From positions 3,216,210-3,280,209 of the forward strand of contig NZ_JH584241.1 of assembly GCF_000241485.1 (NCBI RefSeq): a stretch of 64,000 nucleotides of DNA, read 5' to 3'. Of the stretch, positions 44,103 through 51,508 are shown one piece after another. A program made the translations under genes and the position numbers. The notes beneath the pieces are model-generated. The model saw nothing but the letters and a program-made list of their open reading frames with translations. It was not told the origin of the DNA and did no database searches. This stretch comes from Sphingomonas sp. PAMC 26605. Lineage in GTDB: Bacteria; Pseudomonadota; Alphaproteobacteria; Sphingomonadales; Sphingomonadaceae. Within the stretch, counting starts at the first letter, position 1. Each line of letters starts with the position of its first letter.

Positions 44103-45421
44103 GCGAGCCGCGCGACAGCGCCGTCACCCGCTGGCTGCGCACCGCGCCGCCCGCGCTCTTCGCGCTCTATGGCGGTAGCGCTGCCTTTGCCGCCTATTTC
44201 GCGATGTATGCCTTCCGCAAGCCGTTCACCGCCGCGGCCTATGCGCATGTCGCCGGCTGGCCGTTCGCGATCGACTACAAGGTCATGCTCGTCATCGCCC
44301 AGGTCGCGGGCTACGCGCTGTCGAAGATCCTCGGCATCAAGATCGTCTCGGAGATGCCCCCTGCCCGCCGCGCCGCCGCGATCCTGCTGCTGATCGGCCT
44401 GTCCGAGATCGCCTTGGTCGGGCTGGCCGTGCTGCCGCCGCTCGCGGGTTTGATCGCGCTGTTCGCCAACGGGCTCGCGCTCGGAATGATTTGGGGACTG
44501 GTTTTCGGCTTTCTCGAAGGGCGGCGGCTGTCCGAAGTGCTCGGCGCGATGCTGTGCGCGAGCTTCATCCTGTCGTCGGGCGTGGTCAAGTCGGTCGGCG
44601 AAATCGTATTGCTGCGCGGCTGGGCCGATGAGCGCTGGATGCCCGCGACGACCGGCCTGCTGTTCGTACCGCTGCTGCTGGTCGCGGTCTGGGCGCTTGC
44701 GCAGCTTCCCCCGCCATCGGCCCGCGACGAAGCCGAGCGCCGGCCGCGCTCGCCGATGAACGCCCGCCAGCGCGCGGCGCTCTTCCGCGCGCACGCCCCG
44801 GCGCTGATCGCGCTGATCGGCGTCTATGTGCTGCTGACCGCGGTGCGCGATTTTCGCGACAATTTCGCCGCCGAGATCTGGCGCGAGCTCGGGCTTGGCG
44901 ACGAGGCGGCGATCTTCACCTGGTCCGAGGTGCCGGTCGCGATCATCGTCCTCGCCGCGCTCGCCTTGCTGATCCGCGTGCGCGATAATGCAAATGCGGT
45001 ATTATGGAATTTGCGGCTGATCGCGCTCGGTCTCGCACTGATGGGGCTTGCCACTGCGGCATTCCAGCTCGGCTGGCTCGGGCCGGTGGCGTGGATGATC
45101 GCGGTCGGCGCCGGGCTGTATCTCGCTTATACGCCGTTCAACGCTTTGCTGTTCGACCGGCTGATGGCCGCGACGGCGTTCGCGGGCAATGCCGGCTTCC
45201 TGATCTATCTCGCCGACGCGAGCGGCTATTGCGGCAGCGTGACCTTGTTGCTGGTGCGCAGCTTCGCGCATGTCACGCTGCCGTGGAGCACTTTCCTGGG
45301 CGGAATATGCTACACTACGTCGCTGCTCGGGCTGATCGCGACGCTGTGGGCGATGCGGCGGTTCGAGGCGACGCTCCGCATCCCCATCGAAGGAGGGCAG
45401 CAGACATGGGCGAGGGTGTAG
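44099..45421 (+). CDS. MFS-type membrane transporter (DUF5690-like)
   Basis: A 440-residue protein with about 12 membrane helices. N-terminal segments FALYGGSAAFAAYFAMYAFRK and KPFTAAAY resemble a transporter family (DUF5690-like) repeatedly seen in phosphonate gene clusters. It likely moves the phosphonate substrate or a product across the inner membrane, completing the path from the TonB receptor. The start GTG 44099 overlaps the phnX stop (GTGA); the longer open frame upstream is the phnX shadow. Confidence 0.78.
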   Translation: MSEPRDSAVTRWLRTAPPALFALYGGSAAFAAYFAMYAFRKPFTAAAYAHVAGWPFAIDYKVMLVIAQVAGYALSKILGIKIVSEMPPARRAAAILLLIGLSEIALVGLAVLPPLAGLIALFANGLALGMIWGLVFGFLEGRRLSEVLGAMLCASFILSSGVVKSVGEIVLLRGWADERWMPATTGLLFVPLLLVAVWALAQLPPPSARDEAERRPRSPMNARQRAALFRAHAPALIALIGVYVLLTAVRDFRDNFAAEIWRELGLGDEAAIFTWSEVPVAIIVLAALALLIRVRDNANAVLWNLRLIALGLALMGLATAAFQLGWLGPVAWMIAVGAGLYLAYTPFNALLFDRLMAATAFAGNAGFLIYLADASGYCGSVTLLLVRSFAHVTLPWSTFLGGICYTTSLLGLIATLWAMRRFEATLRIPIEGGQQTWARV

Positions 45422-45954
45422 TCGATGCGATCTTCGCGCTGTTCGACCGATTTGGCGATCAGCATTATGGCGAGGATGCAACGCAACGCGCACATGCGCT
45501 GCAGACCGCCGAACTGGCGCGCCGCGCGGGCTGTACGGAGGCGATGATCGCTGCGGCGCTGCTGCACGATATCGGGCAGTTCCTCGACGATGCCGGGAGC
45601 GCCGCCGAAACGCATGGCGCGGACGCGCAGCACGAGACGAAAGGCGCGGCCTATCTCGCGCGCCACTTCCCCGACAGCGTCACCGAACCGGTCCGCCTCC
45701 ATGTCGTCGCCAAGCGCTATCTCTGCGCGGTCGACCCGACCTATCGCGACGCGCTGAGCCGTGCTTCGGTGTTGAGCTTGTCACTCCAGGGCGGAGCGAT
45801 GACCCACGCCGAGGCGCGCTGCTTCGAAGCGACCCCGTTCTTCGCCGACGCGGTGCACATCCGCCGCTTCGACGATATGGGCAAGCAGCCCGCATGGAGC
45901 GTACCCACGCTCGAAACGCACCGCATGCGGCTCTTGGCGCTGCTCAGGCGCTAG
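45406..45954 (+). CDS. PhnZ-like HD-domain oxygenase
   Basis: A 182-residue HD protein of the phosphonate-operon HDIG group (PhnZ/TmpB relatives), which use a mixed-valence di-iron centre to cleave 1-hydroxyphosphonates. Predicted ligands H30, H54, D55, H76, H99 and D156 have nearly the same spacing as PhnZ H34, H58, D59, H80, H104 and D161. The position after HDIG is glutamine, where PhnZ has histidine. ATG 45406 with AGGAGGG upstream starts inside the end of the transporter gene (16-bp overlap). No hydroxylase partner (PhnY, TmpA) is in the window. Confidence 0.85.
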   Translation: MGEGVVDAIFALFDRFGDQHYGEDATQRAHALQTAELARRAGCTEAMIAAALLHDIGQFLDDAGSAAETHGADAQHETKGAAYLARHFPDSVTEPVRLHVVAKRYLCAVDPTYRDALSRASVLSLSLQGGAMTHAEARCFEATPFFADAVHIRRFDDMGKQPAWSVPTLETHRMRLLALLRR

Positions 45955-45955
45955 C

Positions 45956-46837
45956 TCAAGCGTGCGCAGCCGGCGGCGCGATCTGCTCCAGCACCGCCAG
46001 CGCGTCGGGGCGCAGGACGATATCCGCCGCCGCCAGATTTTCGACGAGATGCGCGCGCGATGCGGTTCCCGGGATCAACAGGATGTTCGGAGAGCGCTGC
46101 AGCAGCCAGGCAAGCGCGACTTGCATCGGGGAGGCCTCGTGCGCGCGCGCGACCTCATCCAGAGCGGTCGATTGAAGCGGCGTGAAGCCGCCCAATGGGA
46201 AGAACGGCACATACGCAATCCCGTCAGCCGCCAATGCGTCGATCACCGCATCGTCATTGCGGTGCGCTAGGTTATAGTGGTTCTGGACGCAGACGATCTG
46301 AGCGATCCGGCGCCCCTCGGCGACCTGCGCCGCGGTCGCGTTGCTGAGGCCGATATGGCGTACCAGCCCCTGCTGCTGCAGCTCGGCGAGCACGCTCAGC
46401 GGCGCCTCGAGCGACCCTTCCGCCGGGCCGTGCGCATCGCCGAACATCAGGCGCAGGTTCACCACGTCGAGCACGTCGACGCCGAGGTTGCGTAGATTGT
46501 CATGGACTGCGGCGGTGAGATCCGCTTCCGAGAAGGCCGGGTTCCACGATGCGTCGTCACCCCGCCGCGCGCCGATCTTGGTGACGATCGTCAGCGTGTC
46601 GGGATAGGGCGAGAGCGCCTCGCGGATCAGCTGGTTGGTGATGTGTGGGCCGTAGAAATCGCTCGTGTCGATATGATCGACCCCCGCCTCGACCGCGGCG
46701 CGCAACACCGCGATCGCTTCGCCGCGATCCTTGGGCGGGCCGAACACCCCCGGCCCCGCCAATTGCATCGCGCCATAGCCGATCCGGTTCACGCTGCGTG
46801 CGCCGAGCAGGTAGCTGCCGGCTTGTTCGATCGTCAT
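45956..46837 (-). CDS. Aldo/keto reductase, His-to-Asn tetrad variant
   Basis: A 293-residue aldo/keto reductase with D57 and Y62 (HIDTSDFYGP) and K87 (VTKIGA), but the fourth tetrad position is N127 (VVNLRL) rather than histidine, a feature of a known subgroup of uncharacterised bacterial reductases. The C-terminal block IPGTASRAHLVENLAA binds NADPH. It is convergent with the phosphonate operon, one base from its stop, and divergent from a LysR gene that probably regulates it. Start 46837 is supported by GAGGAGT upstream. Confidence 0.9.
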   Translation of the reverse strand: MTIEQAGSYLLGARSVNRIGYGAMQLAGPGVFGPPKDRGEAIAVLRAAVEAGVDHIDTSDFYGPHITNQLIREALSPYPDTLTIVTKIGARRGDDASWNPAFSEADLTAAVHDNLRNLGVDVLDVVNLRLMFGDAHGPAEGSLEAPLSVLAELQQQGLVRHIGLSNATAAQVAEGRRIAQIVCVQNHYNLAHRNDDAVIDALAADGIAYVPFFPLGGFTPLQSTALDEVARAHEASPMQVALAWLLQRSPNILLIPGTASRAHLVENLAAADIVLRPDALAVLEQIAPPAAHA

Positions 46838-46889
46838 GCTGGACTCCTCATTCGATGATGACGGCGATGTAGCGCGCACCCTCCTGTAT

Positions 46890-46906
46890 GATTAGACGAG
46901 ACAATC
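46890..46906. promoter_or_regulatory. Possible LysR box
   Basis: GATT-N9-AATC, an interrupted dyad containing a T-N11-A core, lies in the 96-bp gap between the divergent aldo/keto reductase and LysR genes, 27 bp before the LysR start. The arms are short, so this is tentative. Confidence 0.35.
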
Positions 46907-46933
46907 GGCACGCCCCGTGCGACACCGCGCACA

Positions 46934-47833
46934 ATGGCCAATCTCGAAGACCTTTCCGCCTTTCTTGCCGTGGCGCGCGCCGGCGGCTTTCGCGACGCGG
47001 CGCGCGGTGGCGGCGGGAGCGCGTCGGGATTGAGCGAGGCCGTGCGGCGGGTCGAGGCGAGCCTCGGCGTCCGCCTGCTGCATCGCACGACGCGGAGCGT
47101 CCTCCCGACCGAGGCGGGTGCCCAGTTGATCAGCCGCCTCACCCCGGCGCTCGCCGAGATCGCTGCCGCGCTCGATACCGTCAACGGTTTTCGCGATTCG
47201 CCGACGGGGACACTGCGGCTCAACGTTCCGATCAGCGCCTCGCGGATGTTCCTGCCCGCGATCGTGCCGCGCTTCCTCGCCGCTTTTCCCGACATCCGGC
47301 TCGAGATCACTGCGGAAGACGGCTTCGTCGACATCGTTGAAGCCGGCTTTGATGCCGGCATCCGCTATGGCGAGCGGCTCGAGCAGGACATGATCGCGGT
47401 GCCGATCGGCCCGCGCGAACAGCGTTTCGCCGCCGCCGCTGCACCGGCCTATCTCGCGCGGCACGGCGTTCCCGGCCACCCGCGCGATCTGCTCGGCCAC
47501 GCGTGCCTCGGCGGTCGCCAGACGGGCGGGCGGCTCGCGCCTTGGGAATTCGAGCGCGCGGGGGAAATCGTGATGGTCGAACCGAGCGGTCCGCTCACCG
47601 TCGTCCATGCCGGCACCGATCTCGCGGTCGCGGCGGCGGCTGCCGGGACCGGGATCATCTTCCTGTTCGAAGACTGGCTGCGGCCGCATTTCGCGAGCGG
47701 GGCGCTGGTCCCGGTGCTCGAGGACTGGTGGCAGGCCTTTCCGGGGCCGTTCCTATACTATTCCGGCCGCCGCAATCCGCCCGTCCCGCTGCGCGCCTTC
47801 ATCGATTTCACGCGGACGCGCGATGCGGCGTAG
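46934..47833 (+). CDS. LysR family transcriptional regulator
   Basis: A 299-residue LysR protein of the CrgA-like group: N-terminal winged helix-turn-helix at 3-62 (LSAFLAVARAGGFRDAARGG, then SLGVRLLHRTTRSV) and a ligand domain starting near GTLRLNVPISASR. The glycine-rich GGGGSAS in the recognition region is unusual, since most relatives have A-x-x-L-G-V-S-P-S-A there. It is divergent from the aldo/keto reductase gene and likely controls it. Confidence 0.9.
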   Translation: MANLEDLSAFLAVARAGGFRDAARGGGGSASGLSEAVRRVEASLGVRLLHRTTRSVLPTEAGAQLISRLTPALAEIAAALDTVNGFRDSPTGTLRLNVPISASRMFLPAIVPRFLAAFPDIRLEITAEDGFVDIVEAGFDAGIRYGERLEQDMIAVPIGPREQRFAAAAAPAYLARHGVPGHPRDLLGHACLGGRQTGGRLAPWEFERAGEIVMVEPSGPLTVVHAGTDLAVAAAAAGTGIIFLFEDWLRPHFASGALVPVLEDWWQAFPGPFLYYSGRRNPPVPLRAFIDFTRTRDAA

Positions 47834-47885
47834 GTCGTGATTCGTAAAGCGGTCATTCCGCTTCCGACCCAACTGTGAACATTAA

Positions 47886-48158
47886 TTAGGCGGGCGCTTT
47901 CAGGTCGGTTCCGCAGCAAGGGCAGAAACGAGGCGGAAGCGAACGCACAAATGGCTTTCCAAAGGAAGCGATCCGCCAGTGGCATGTCGGGCAGCGGGCC
48001 AGAAGTTGGGCATAGCAAAGCGACCCGATTAGAAGCGGAAAAACAATCCAAAACAGTATCGTTGCCGCCAACTCGTTGAAACTGGCTACGAGCACCGTGA
48101 GCGTCACGAGAGGCCAACACCCAAACGTCGCAAGATAGAAACGAGACAGTGGGCTCAT
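47886..48158 (-). CDS. Small membrane protein with zinc-ribbon-like tail
   Basis: A 90-residue protein with two hydrophobic segments (about 8-27 and 29-50) followed by two cysteine pairs (CPTC, then CPCC about 25 residues later) resembling a zinc ribbon. No family is recognised. Its ATG overlaps the stop of the small gene upstream (ATGA on the minus strand), suggesting coupled translation. Base composition appears less GC-rich than the surroundings. The short hairpin AAGCGG-TCATT-CCGCTT (47847-47863) lies just past its end. Confidence 0.65.
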   Translation of the reverse strand: MSPLSRFYLATFGCWPLVTLTVLVASFNELAATILFWIVFPLLIGSLCYAQLLARCPTCHWRIASFGKPFVRSLPPRFCPCCGTDLKAPA

Positions 48159-48352
48159 ACGAAATTGGTAGCGCCAACGAGATCGTCACGCAAACGGGCG
48201 ACTACGCGGACGGCAGCTTCCCACCAGGCCAGGACCTTCCCACTCGGATCGGCATCGATCCGAAGGGGCCTGTCGGCTCTCGCCCATTTGCGGACAGTCC
48301 TTAAGTACCCGAGCGATTGCAATCGACCATATGCTGTGCGACTTTTGGGCAT
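48155..48352 (-). CDS. Small hypothetical protein coupled to the zinc-ribbon protein
   Basis: A 65-residue basic protein (MPKSRTAYGRLQSLGYLR at the start, tryptophan-rich centre), with no recognised family. Support comes from a ribosome-binding site (GGGAG, 8 nt before ATG 48352) and an exact ATGA overlap with the next gene. Its start codon shares the palindrome GCATGC with the start of the oppositely oriented gene at 48351. A longer version from 48382 is possible. Confidence 0.5.
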   Translation of the reverse strand: MPKSRTAYGRLQSLGYLRTVRKWARADRPLRIDADPSGKVLAWWEAAVRVVARLRDDLVGATNFV

Positions 48353-48779
48353 GCTTTTACTCCCGCTTGCCCTGTCTTTCATTGTCGGAACTCCCGATCA
48401 TTTCACAGTGCAAGGGCGCCCGATTAATTTCACATATATGTCGGTGCCCGGCGGATGTCGCAAAGGATTGCCAAAGTTAAAGCGGCTTTGCTCGCTAAAC
48501 CGAGATCCACCAATAAATGAAAAATATAATTTACAAGTTGCGTTTGGCGATTTCAACTACGACGGATTGGAAGATGTTGTCCTCCGTTATATATCTTCGT
48601 CAAACTGCGGATCGGGTGGCTGCTGGACCGACGTATATTACGCTGAAAAGAATGTCGGCTTCGGACTGGTTCTACATATAAACAGCGATGGTCGAGTCAT
48701 AAAATGCCGCACCCGAGGCCGGTCGGGAGTGGCGTTCCCTGATGCCGGGCCACGATATGTCTGCTTCGGCATATCGTGA
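48351..48779 (+). CDS. Putative secreted protein with calcium-loop-like motif
   Basis: A 142-residue protein with a hydrophobic N-terminus (about 1-14) that looks like a signal peptide, four to six cysteines, and GDFNYDGLEDVVLRY at about 66-80. That motif follows the D-x-N-x-D-G-x-x-D pattern of FG-GAP/EF-hand-like calcium loops. No family is recognised. No ribosome-binding site precedes ATG 48351, and GTG 48336 is an alternative start. The gene is markedly less GC-rich than neighbouring DNA, suggesting horizontal origin. Confidence 0.6.
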   Translation: MLLLPLALSFIVGTPDHFTVQGRPINFTYMSVPGGCRKGLPKLKRLCSLNRDPPINEKYNLQVAFGDFNYDGLEDVVLRYISSSNCGSGGCWTDVYYAEKNVGFGLVLHINSDGRVIKCRTRGRSGVAFPDAGPRYVCFGIS

Positions 48780-48931
48780 ACGCGACCATGCGGACGCCAG
48801 CGCACATCGTATGAACGACCGTTATCCACCACTTTTCGCCGTTCGAGCGCGGCCAGCGCGACCACCAATCCCGAAAGCGGACCATCCGCTATCCGTGAAA
48901 AAGCGGACGGGCAGCTAACGACCAATTCAAG

Positions 48932-49150
48932 TCATTCATCGGGTGAGGGCAAGACGGTAATACAGCGCCTGGAGTAGAAACCTTCCCAGCCGACCGGCTC
49001 CGGATTGTCGGTCGCATAGCGTCGCTTCGCTTCAACGTGCTTTCGCGCAAACCACTGGTTGAACTGATCTAAATAGTCTTCACCTCTCCCCATCCGCCAC
49101 CCGATCGAGCCTGCGTGAATGTCGGGGTGAGCGGTCCAAGGGGGGAACAT
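48932..49150 (-). CDS. Hypothetical protein
   Basis: A 72-residue protein rich in aromatic and charged residues (GWRMGRGEDYLDQFNQWFAR; later GWEGFYSRR), with normal codon and amino-acid character for a small globular protein. It is not recognised. There is no signal peptide or membrane helix. No strong ribosome-binding site is visible before ATG 49150. It lies in the same small-gene island as the preceding three genes. Confidence 0.55.
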   Translation of the reverse strand: MFPPWTAHPDIHAGSIGWRMGRGEDYLDQFNQWFARKHVEAKRRYATDNPEPVGWEGFYSRRCITVLPSPDE

Positions 49151-49250
49151 TCGAGCAGGATACTTCGACCGGCCCTATGTCTGCAATCCACCCAATTTTT
49201 TGCCGTTCAGCCATGCGTTAGCCGCCCCCATTTGGTGAGGCGCGCCCTAG

Positions 49251-49577
49251 TCAAACGTGCTCTAGCGTCCGGTCGGTCAGGCGCGCGAACGCCACGTCGT
49301 CGAGCGGTTCGCCGAACTGGCACCCGGCCTGATATTCGTCGGCCCAGATGATCGTCGCGATGACCTGGCCGATCTTGGGCAAGGTCAGCCAGATCTTGGC
49401 GCCCTTGGTCATCGGCGAATAGGTGTGGATCCTGGCACCGTGCAGCGAAATGTCTGTCACCTTGCACAAGGCGCGGTCGAGCCCGCCGCGGCCCATCTTC
49501 GCGTCAAGCGACATCGGCGAACGCGGGCTGCGGCGACGCTCGGTCTTGACGGCGGGTTCGAATTCGGCGGCGATCAT
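49251..49577 (-). CDS. PilZ domain protein
   Basis: A 108-residue single-domain PilZ protein, predicted to bind cyclic di-GMP. The binding motifs are present: an arginine cluster RRRSPR (14-19) for the RxxxR element and D42-S44-G47 in TDISLHGAR for the D/NxSxxG element. It probably acts as a c-di-GMP-responsive adaptor on motility, polysaccharide or cell-cycle processes. AAGGAACC precedes the ATG at 49577. It is downstream of rpmE but separated by 180 bp containing a terminator-like hairpin. Confidence 0.9.
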   Translation of the reverse strand: MIAAEFEPAVKTERRRSPRSPMSLDAKMGRGGLDRALCKVTDISLHGARIHTYSPMTKGAKIWLTLPKIGQVIATIIWADEYQAGCQFGEPLDDVAFARLTDRTLEHV

Positions 49578-49686
49578 TGGCGGTTCCTTCCCGCGCCCTT
49601 CGCGAGAGACCCAAATCTATGCCGGTATCCTTAAGGCGCGGTTAGCGATGCTGCGTCCGCCGCATTTTCCAGTGCCCAACGCAGAA

Positions 49687-49717
49687 CCGGCCCGCTCCCG
49701 ATATGGGAACGAGCCGG
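49687..49717 (-). terminator. Terminator-like hairpin after rpmE
   Basis: Read on the minus strand, CCGGCTCGTTCCC and GGGAGCGGGCCGG form a 13-bp stem with two G-U pairs around a 5-base loop, 41 bp past the rpmE stop. The following bases (TTCTGCGTT) are only weakly T-rich. Confidence 0.6.
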
Positions 49718-49757
49718 CTCGATCCGCGCGGCGCCCGGAAGCGCCGTCGCCAAAAGC

Positions 49758-49991
49758 TTACTTCTTGCCGATCGACGACATCGCGCCGAAACGCTTGTTG
49801 AAGCGGGCGACCTGGCCGCCTGCGTCGAGCATCGTGCCGCGCCCGCCGGTCCAGGCCGGATGCGCCAGCGGATCGATGTCGAGCGTCATCAGATCGCCTT
49901 CCTTGCCCCAGGTGGTGCGGGTCTGGAACTGCGTGCCGTCGGTCATCTGCACCGTGATGGTGTGATAATCGGGGTGAATGCCTTTTTTCAC
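49758..49991 (-). CDS. rpmE: 50S ribosomal protein L31
   Basis: A 77-residue L31 protein of the large ribosomal subunit. It starts [16 protein letters not shown] and contains the family core HPAWTGG and RFNKRFG. The zinc-binding cysteines of C+ L31 forms are absent, so this is the zinc-independent type. The start is a GTG at 49991 with CGGAG upstream. A terminator-like hairpin follows. It lies beyond the envelope gene cluster on the same strand, 82 bp from the nearest upstream gene. Confidence 0.95.
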   Translation of the reverse strand: MKKGIHPDYHTITVQMTDGTQFQTRTTWGKEGDLMTLDIDPLAHPAWTGGRGTMLDAGGQVARFNKRFGAMSSIGKK

Positions 49992-50073
49992 GTCTTGAAT
50001 CTCCGAAAGGCCGCTGGTTACCGACCAGCAGCGAAGTCGCGGCCCCTAGCAGGGCGCCGCGTGTTTTGCAAAC

Positions 50074-50292
50074 TCATCCGCGCCGCAATCCCCACCAGCG
50101 GCGCAGCGCGATCAGCGACCAGATCGCCTCGACCCCACCGAACGGCCAGGCTCCCTGCAGGAAGCCGTAGGTCGAGCCGAGCACGCACGCCCCGGCAAAG
50201 CCGAGCACCCACCACGGCGAGCGCTCCTCAAACGCATAGCAGATCAGCATCGCCGATACGGCAAACAGCCCGAACCAGGTCAGCGCGTCCAT
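50074..50292 (-). CDS. Small hypothetical membrane protein
   Basis: A 72-residue protein with two hydrophobic stretches (about 3-22 and 26-45) and a basic, tryptophan-containing C-terminus. It is not recognised, though small membrane proteins of this kind are common in sphingomonads. Its ATG at 50292 overlaps the fabZ stop (TAATG), which supports it as a coupled last gene of the fabZ unit. The longer open frame upstream is the fabZ shadow. Confidence 0.65.
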   Translation of the reverse strand: MDALTWFGLFAVSAMLICYAFEERSPWWVLGFAGACVLGSTYGFLQGAWPFGGVEAIWSLIALRRWWGLRRG

Positions 50293-50768
50293 TACGCCTT
50301 GGGTGGATCGGCGATCATCGCGGTGAAATTGGCCTCCGCGGCGAGTTGCCCGTCGATCGTCGCGCGGCCGGCGAACTTGCACACGCTCGAACGCTTCTGG
50401 ACGAATTCGACCTCGAGCTTGAGCAGCACGCCCGGCTCGACGGGCTTGCGGAACTTCGCCCCGTCGATCGCCATGAAATAGACGAGCTTGCCCGAGCCCG
50501 CGAGCCCGAGCGATTCGACCGCGAGGATCCCGGCGGCCTGCGCCATCGCCTCGACGATCAGCACGCCCGGCATGATCGGACGCCCGGGGAAATGGCCCTG
50601 GAAGAACTGTTCGTTGATCGTCACCGCCTTGATCGCCGTGATCGACCGGTCGAGGATCAGTTCCTCGACACGGTCGACCAGCAGCATCGGGTAGCGGTGC
50701 GGCAGCGCCGCCATGACCCGCCCGATATCGAGCGGGCCAAGCGGGCCCCGAACGTCACCTTCGCTCAT
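50292..50768 (-). CDS. fabZ: 3-hydroxyacyl-[acyl-carrier-protein] dehydratase
   Basis: A 158-residue hot-dog-fold dehydratase of fatty-acid synthesis that converts 3-hydroxyacyl-ACP to trans-2-enoyl-ACP. Catalytic H59 ([12 protein letters not shown]) and E73 (LIVEAMAQ) are present, with [11 protein letters not shown] upstream. ATG 50768 gives normal length; it is 8 bp after skp. In most proteobacteria lpxD lies between skp and fabZ and lpxA/lpxB follow; none is here. Confidence 0.96.
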   Translation of the reverse strand: MSEGDVRGPLGPLDIGRVMAALPHRYPMLLVDRVEELILDRSITAIKAVTINEQFFQGHFPGRPIMPGVLIVEAMAQAAGILAVESLGLAGSGKLVYFMAIDGAKFRKPVEPGVLLKLEVEFVQKRSSVCKFAGRATIDGQLAAEANFTAMIADPPKA

Positions 50769-50776
50769 CGTGGCGC

Positions 50777-51508
50777 TCAGCGGCCCGACGGCGCCTTGGC
50801 GCCGGCAGCCGGTGCCGCGGCGGCACCGCCGGCCTGCTGTGCCTGGGCGCGGCGGACGGCCGAGAGATAGACGAGCTGCTGGAACTGCTGCTGCAGCTGC
50901 ACCGTCTGCTGGCTCGGCTGCCAGTTGGCGGGCGGCGTGATCGACACGTTCGGCGTCGCCGCATCGAGCGCGGCCTTGATCGCGTCGGTCACATCGACGG
51001 CAGGCGCGCTGTACTGGACCGAATTGGCCGAGAGCAGCAGGCTGATCTTCTTCGAATCGACGACGCTCTTCACGGCTGCCGAATATTTCTGCGAGATCTG
51101 CTCGATCGCCCAGGCTTGCGCGCGCGTGGCAGGCGCGCTCAGACGTGCCGATTCGGCCTGCGCTGCCTTCTGCGCGGCTTCCATCTTGGCGAGGATCGGG
51201 TTGCGGGCGGCCTGTGCAGCGGCGATCTCTTCGTCCGAAATGCGCTTGTCCTTGTTGGTGTCGAGCGGCGCGCCGAGCGTCGCCATCTCGGCCTGCAGCG
51301 CCTGCTGGCGAGCGCTCGCCTGGTCGAGCTGCGCCTTGTAGGTCGTGCTGATCGACTGATTGGCGGCGTCGAGCGCCTTGGCGGTGAGGATCACCGTCTC
51401 GGGGTCGGAAATCGCAACGCCATTGGCCTGAGCCTGCGCGGAGTTCGCCATCGCGAGCGCCGGCAAAACCGCCGCGCAACCCAGCATGAGCTTCTGGTAC
51501 GTCTTCAT
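50777..51508 (-). CDS. skp: OmpH/Skp family periplasmic chaperone with EF-hand-like loop
   Basis: A 243-residue secreted protein: signal peptide (about 1-27, ending SAQAQ) followed by the long helical arms of Skp/OmpH, which carries unfolded outer-membrane proteins to BamA. The C-terminal tail (about 215-243) is rich in Ala, Gly and Gln. Unusually, the first arm contains [12 protein letters not shown] (83-94), a complete EF-hand calcium-loop pattern. The ATG overlaps the bamA stop (TGATG), so the two are coupled. Confidence 0.9.
   Translation of the reverse strand: MKTYQKLMLGCAAVLPALAMANSAQAQANGVAISDPETVILTAKALDAANQSISTTYKAQLDQASARQQALQAEMATLGAPLDTNKDKRISDEEIAAAQAARNPILAKMEAAQKAAQAESARLSAPATRAQAWAIEQISQKYSAAVKSVVDSKKISLLLSANSVQYSAPAVDVTDAIKAALDAATPNVSITPPANWQPSQQTVQLQQQFQQLVYLSAVRRAQAQQAGGAAAAPAAGAKAPSGR

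Noticed and set aside
48638..48925. Minus-strand 95-codon frame in the small-gene island
   Set aside because: Overlaps the secreted-protein gene antisense, has no ribosome-binding site and no motif.
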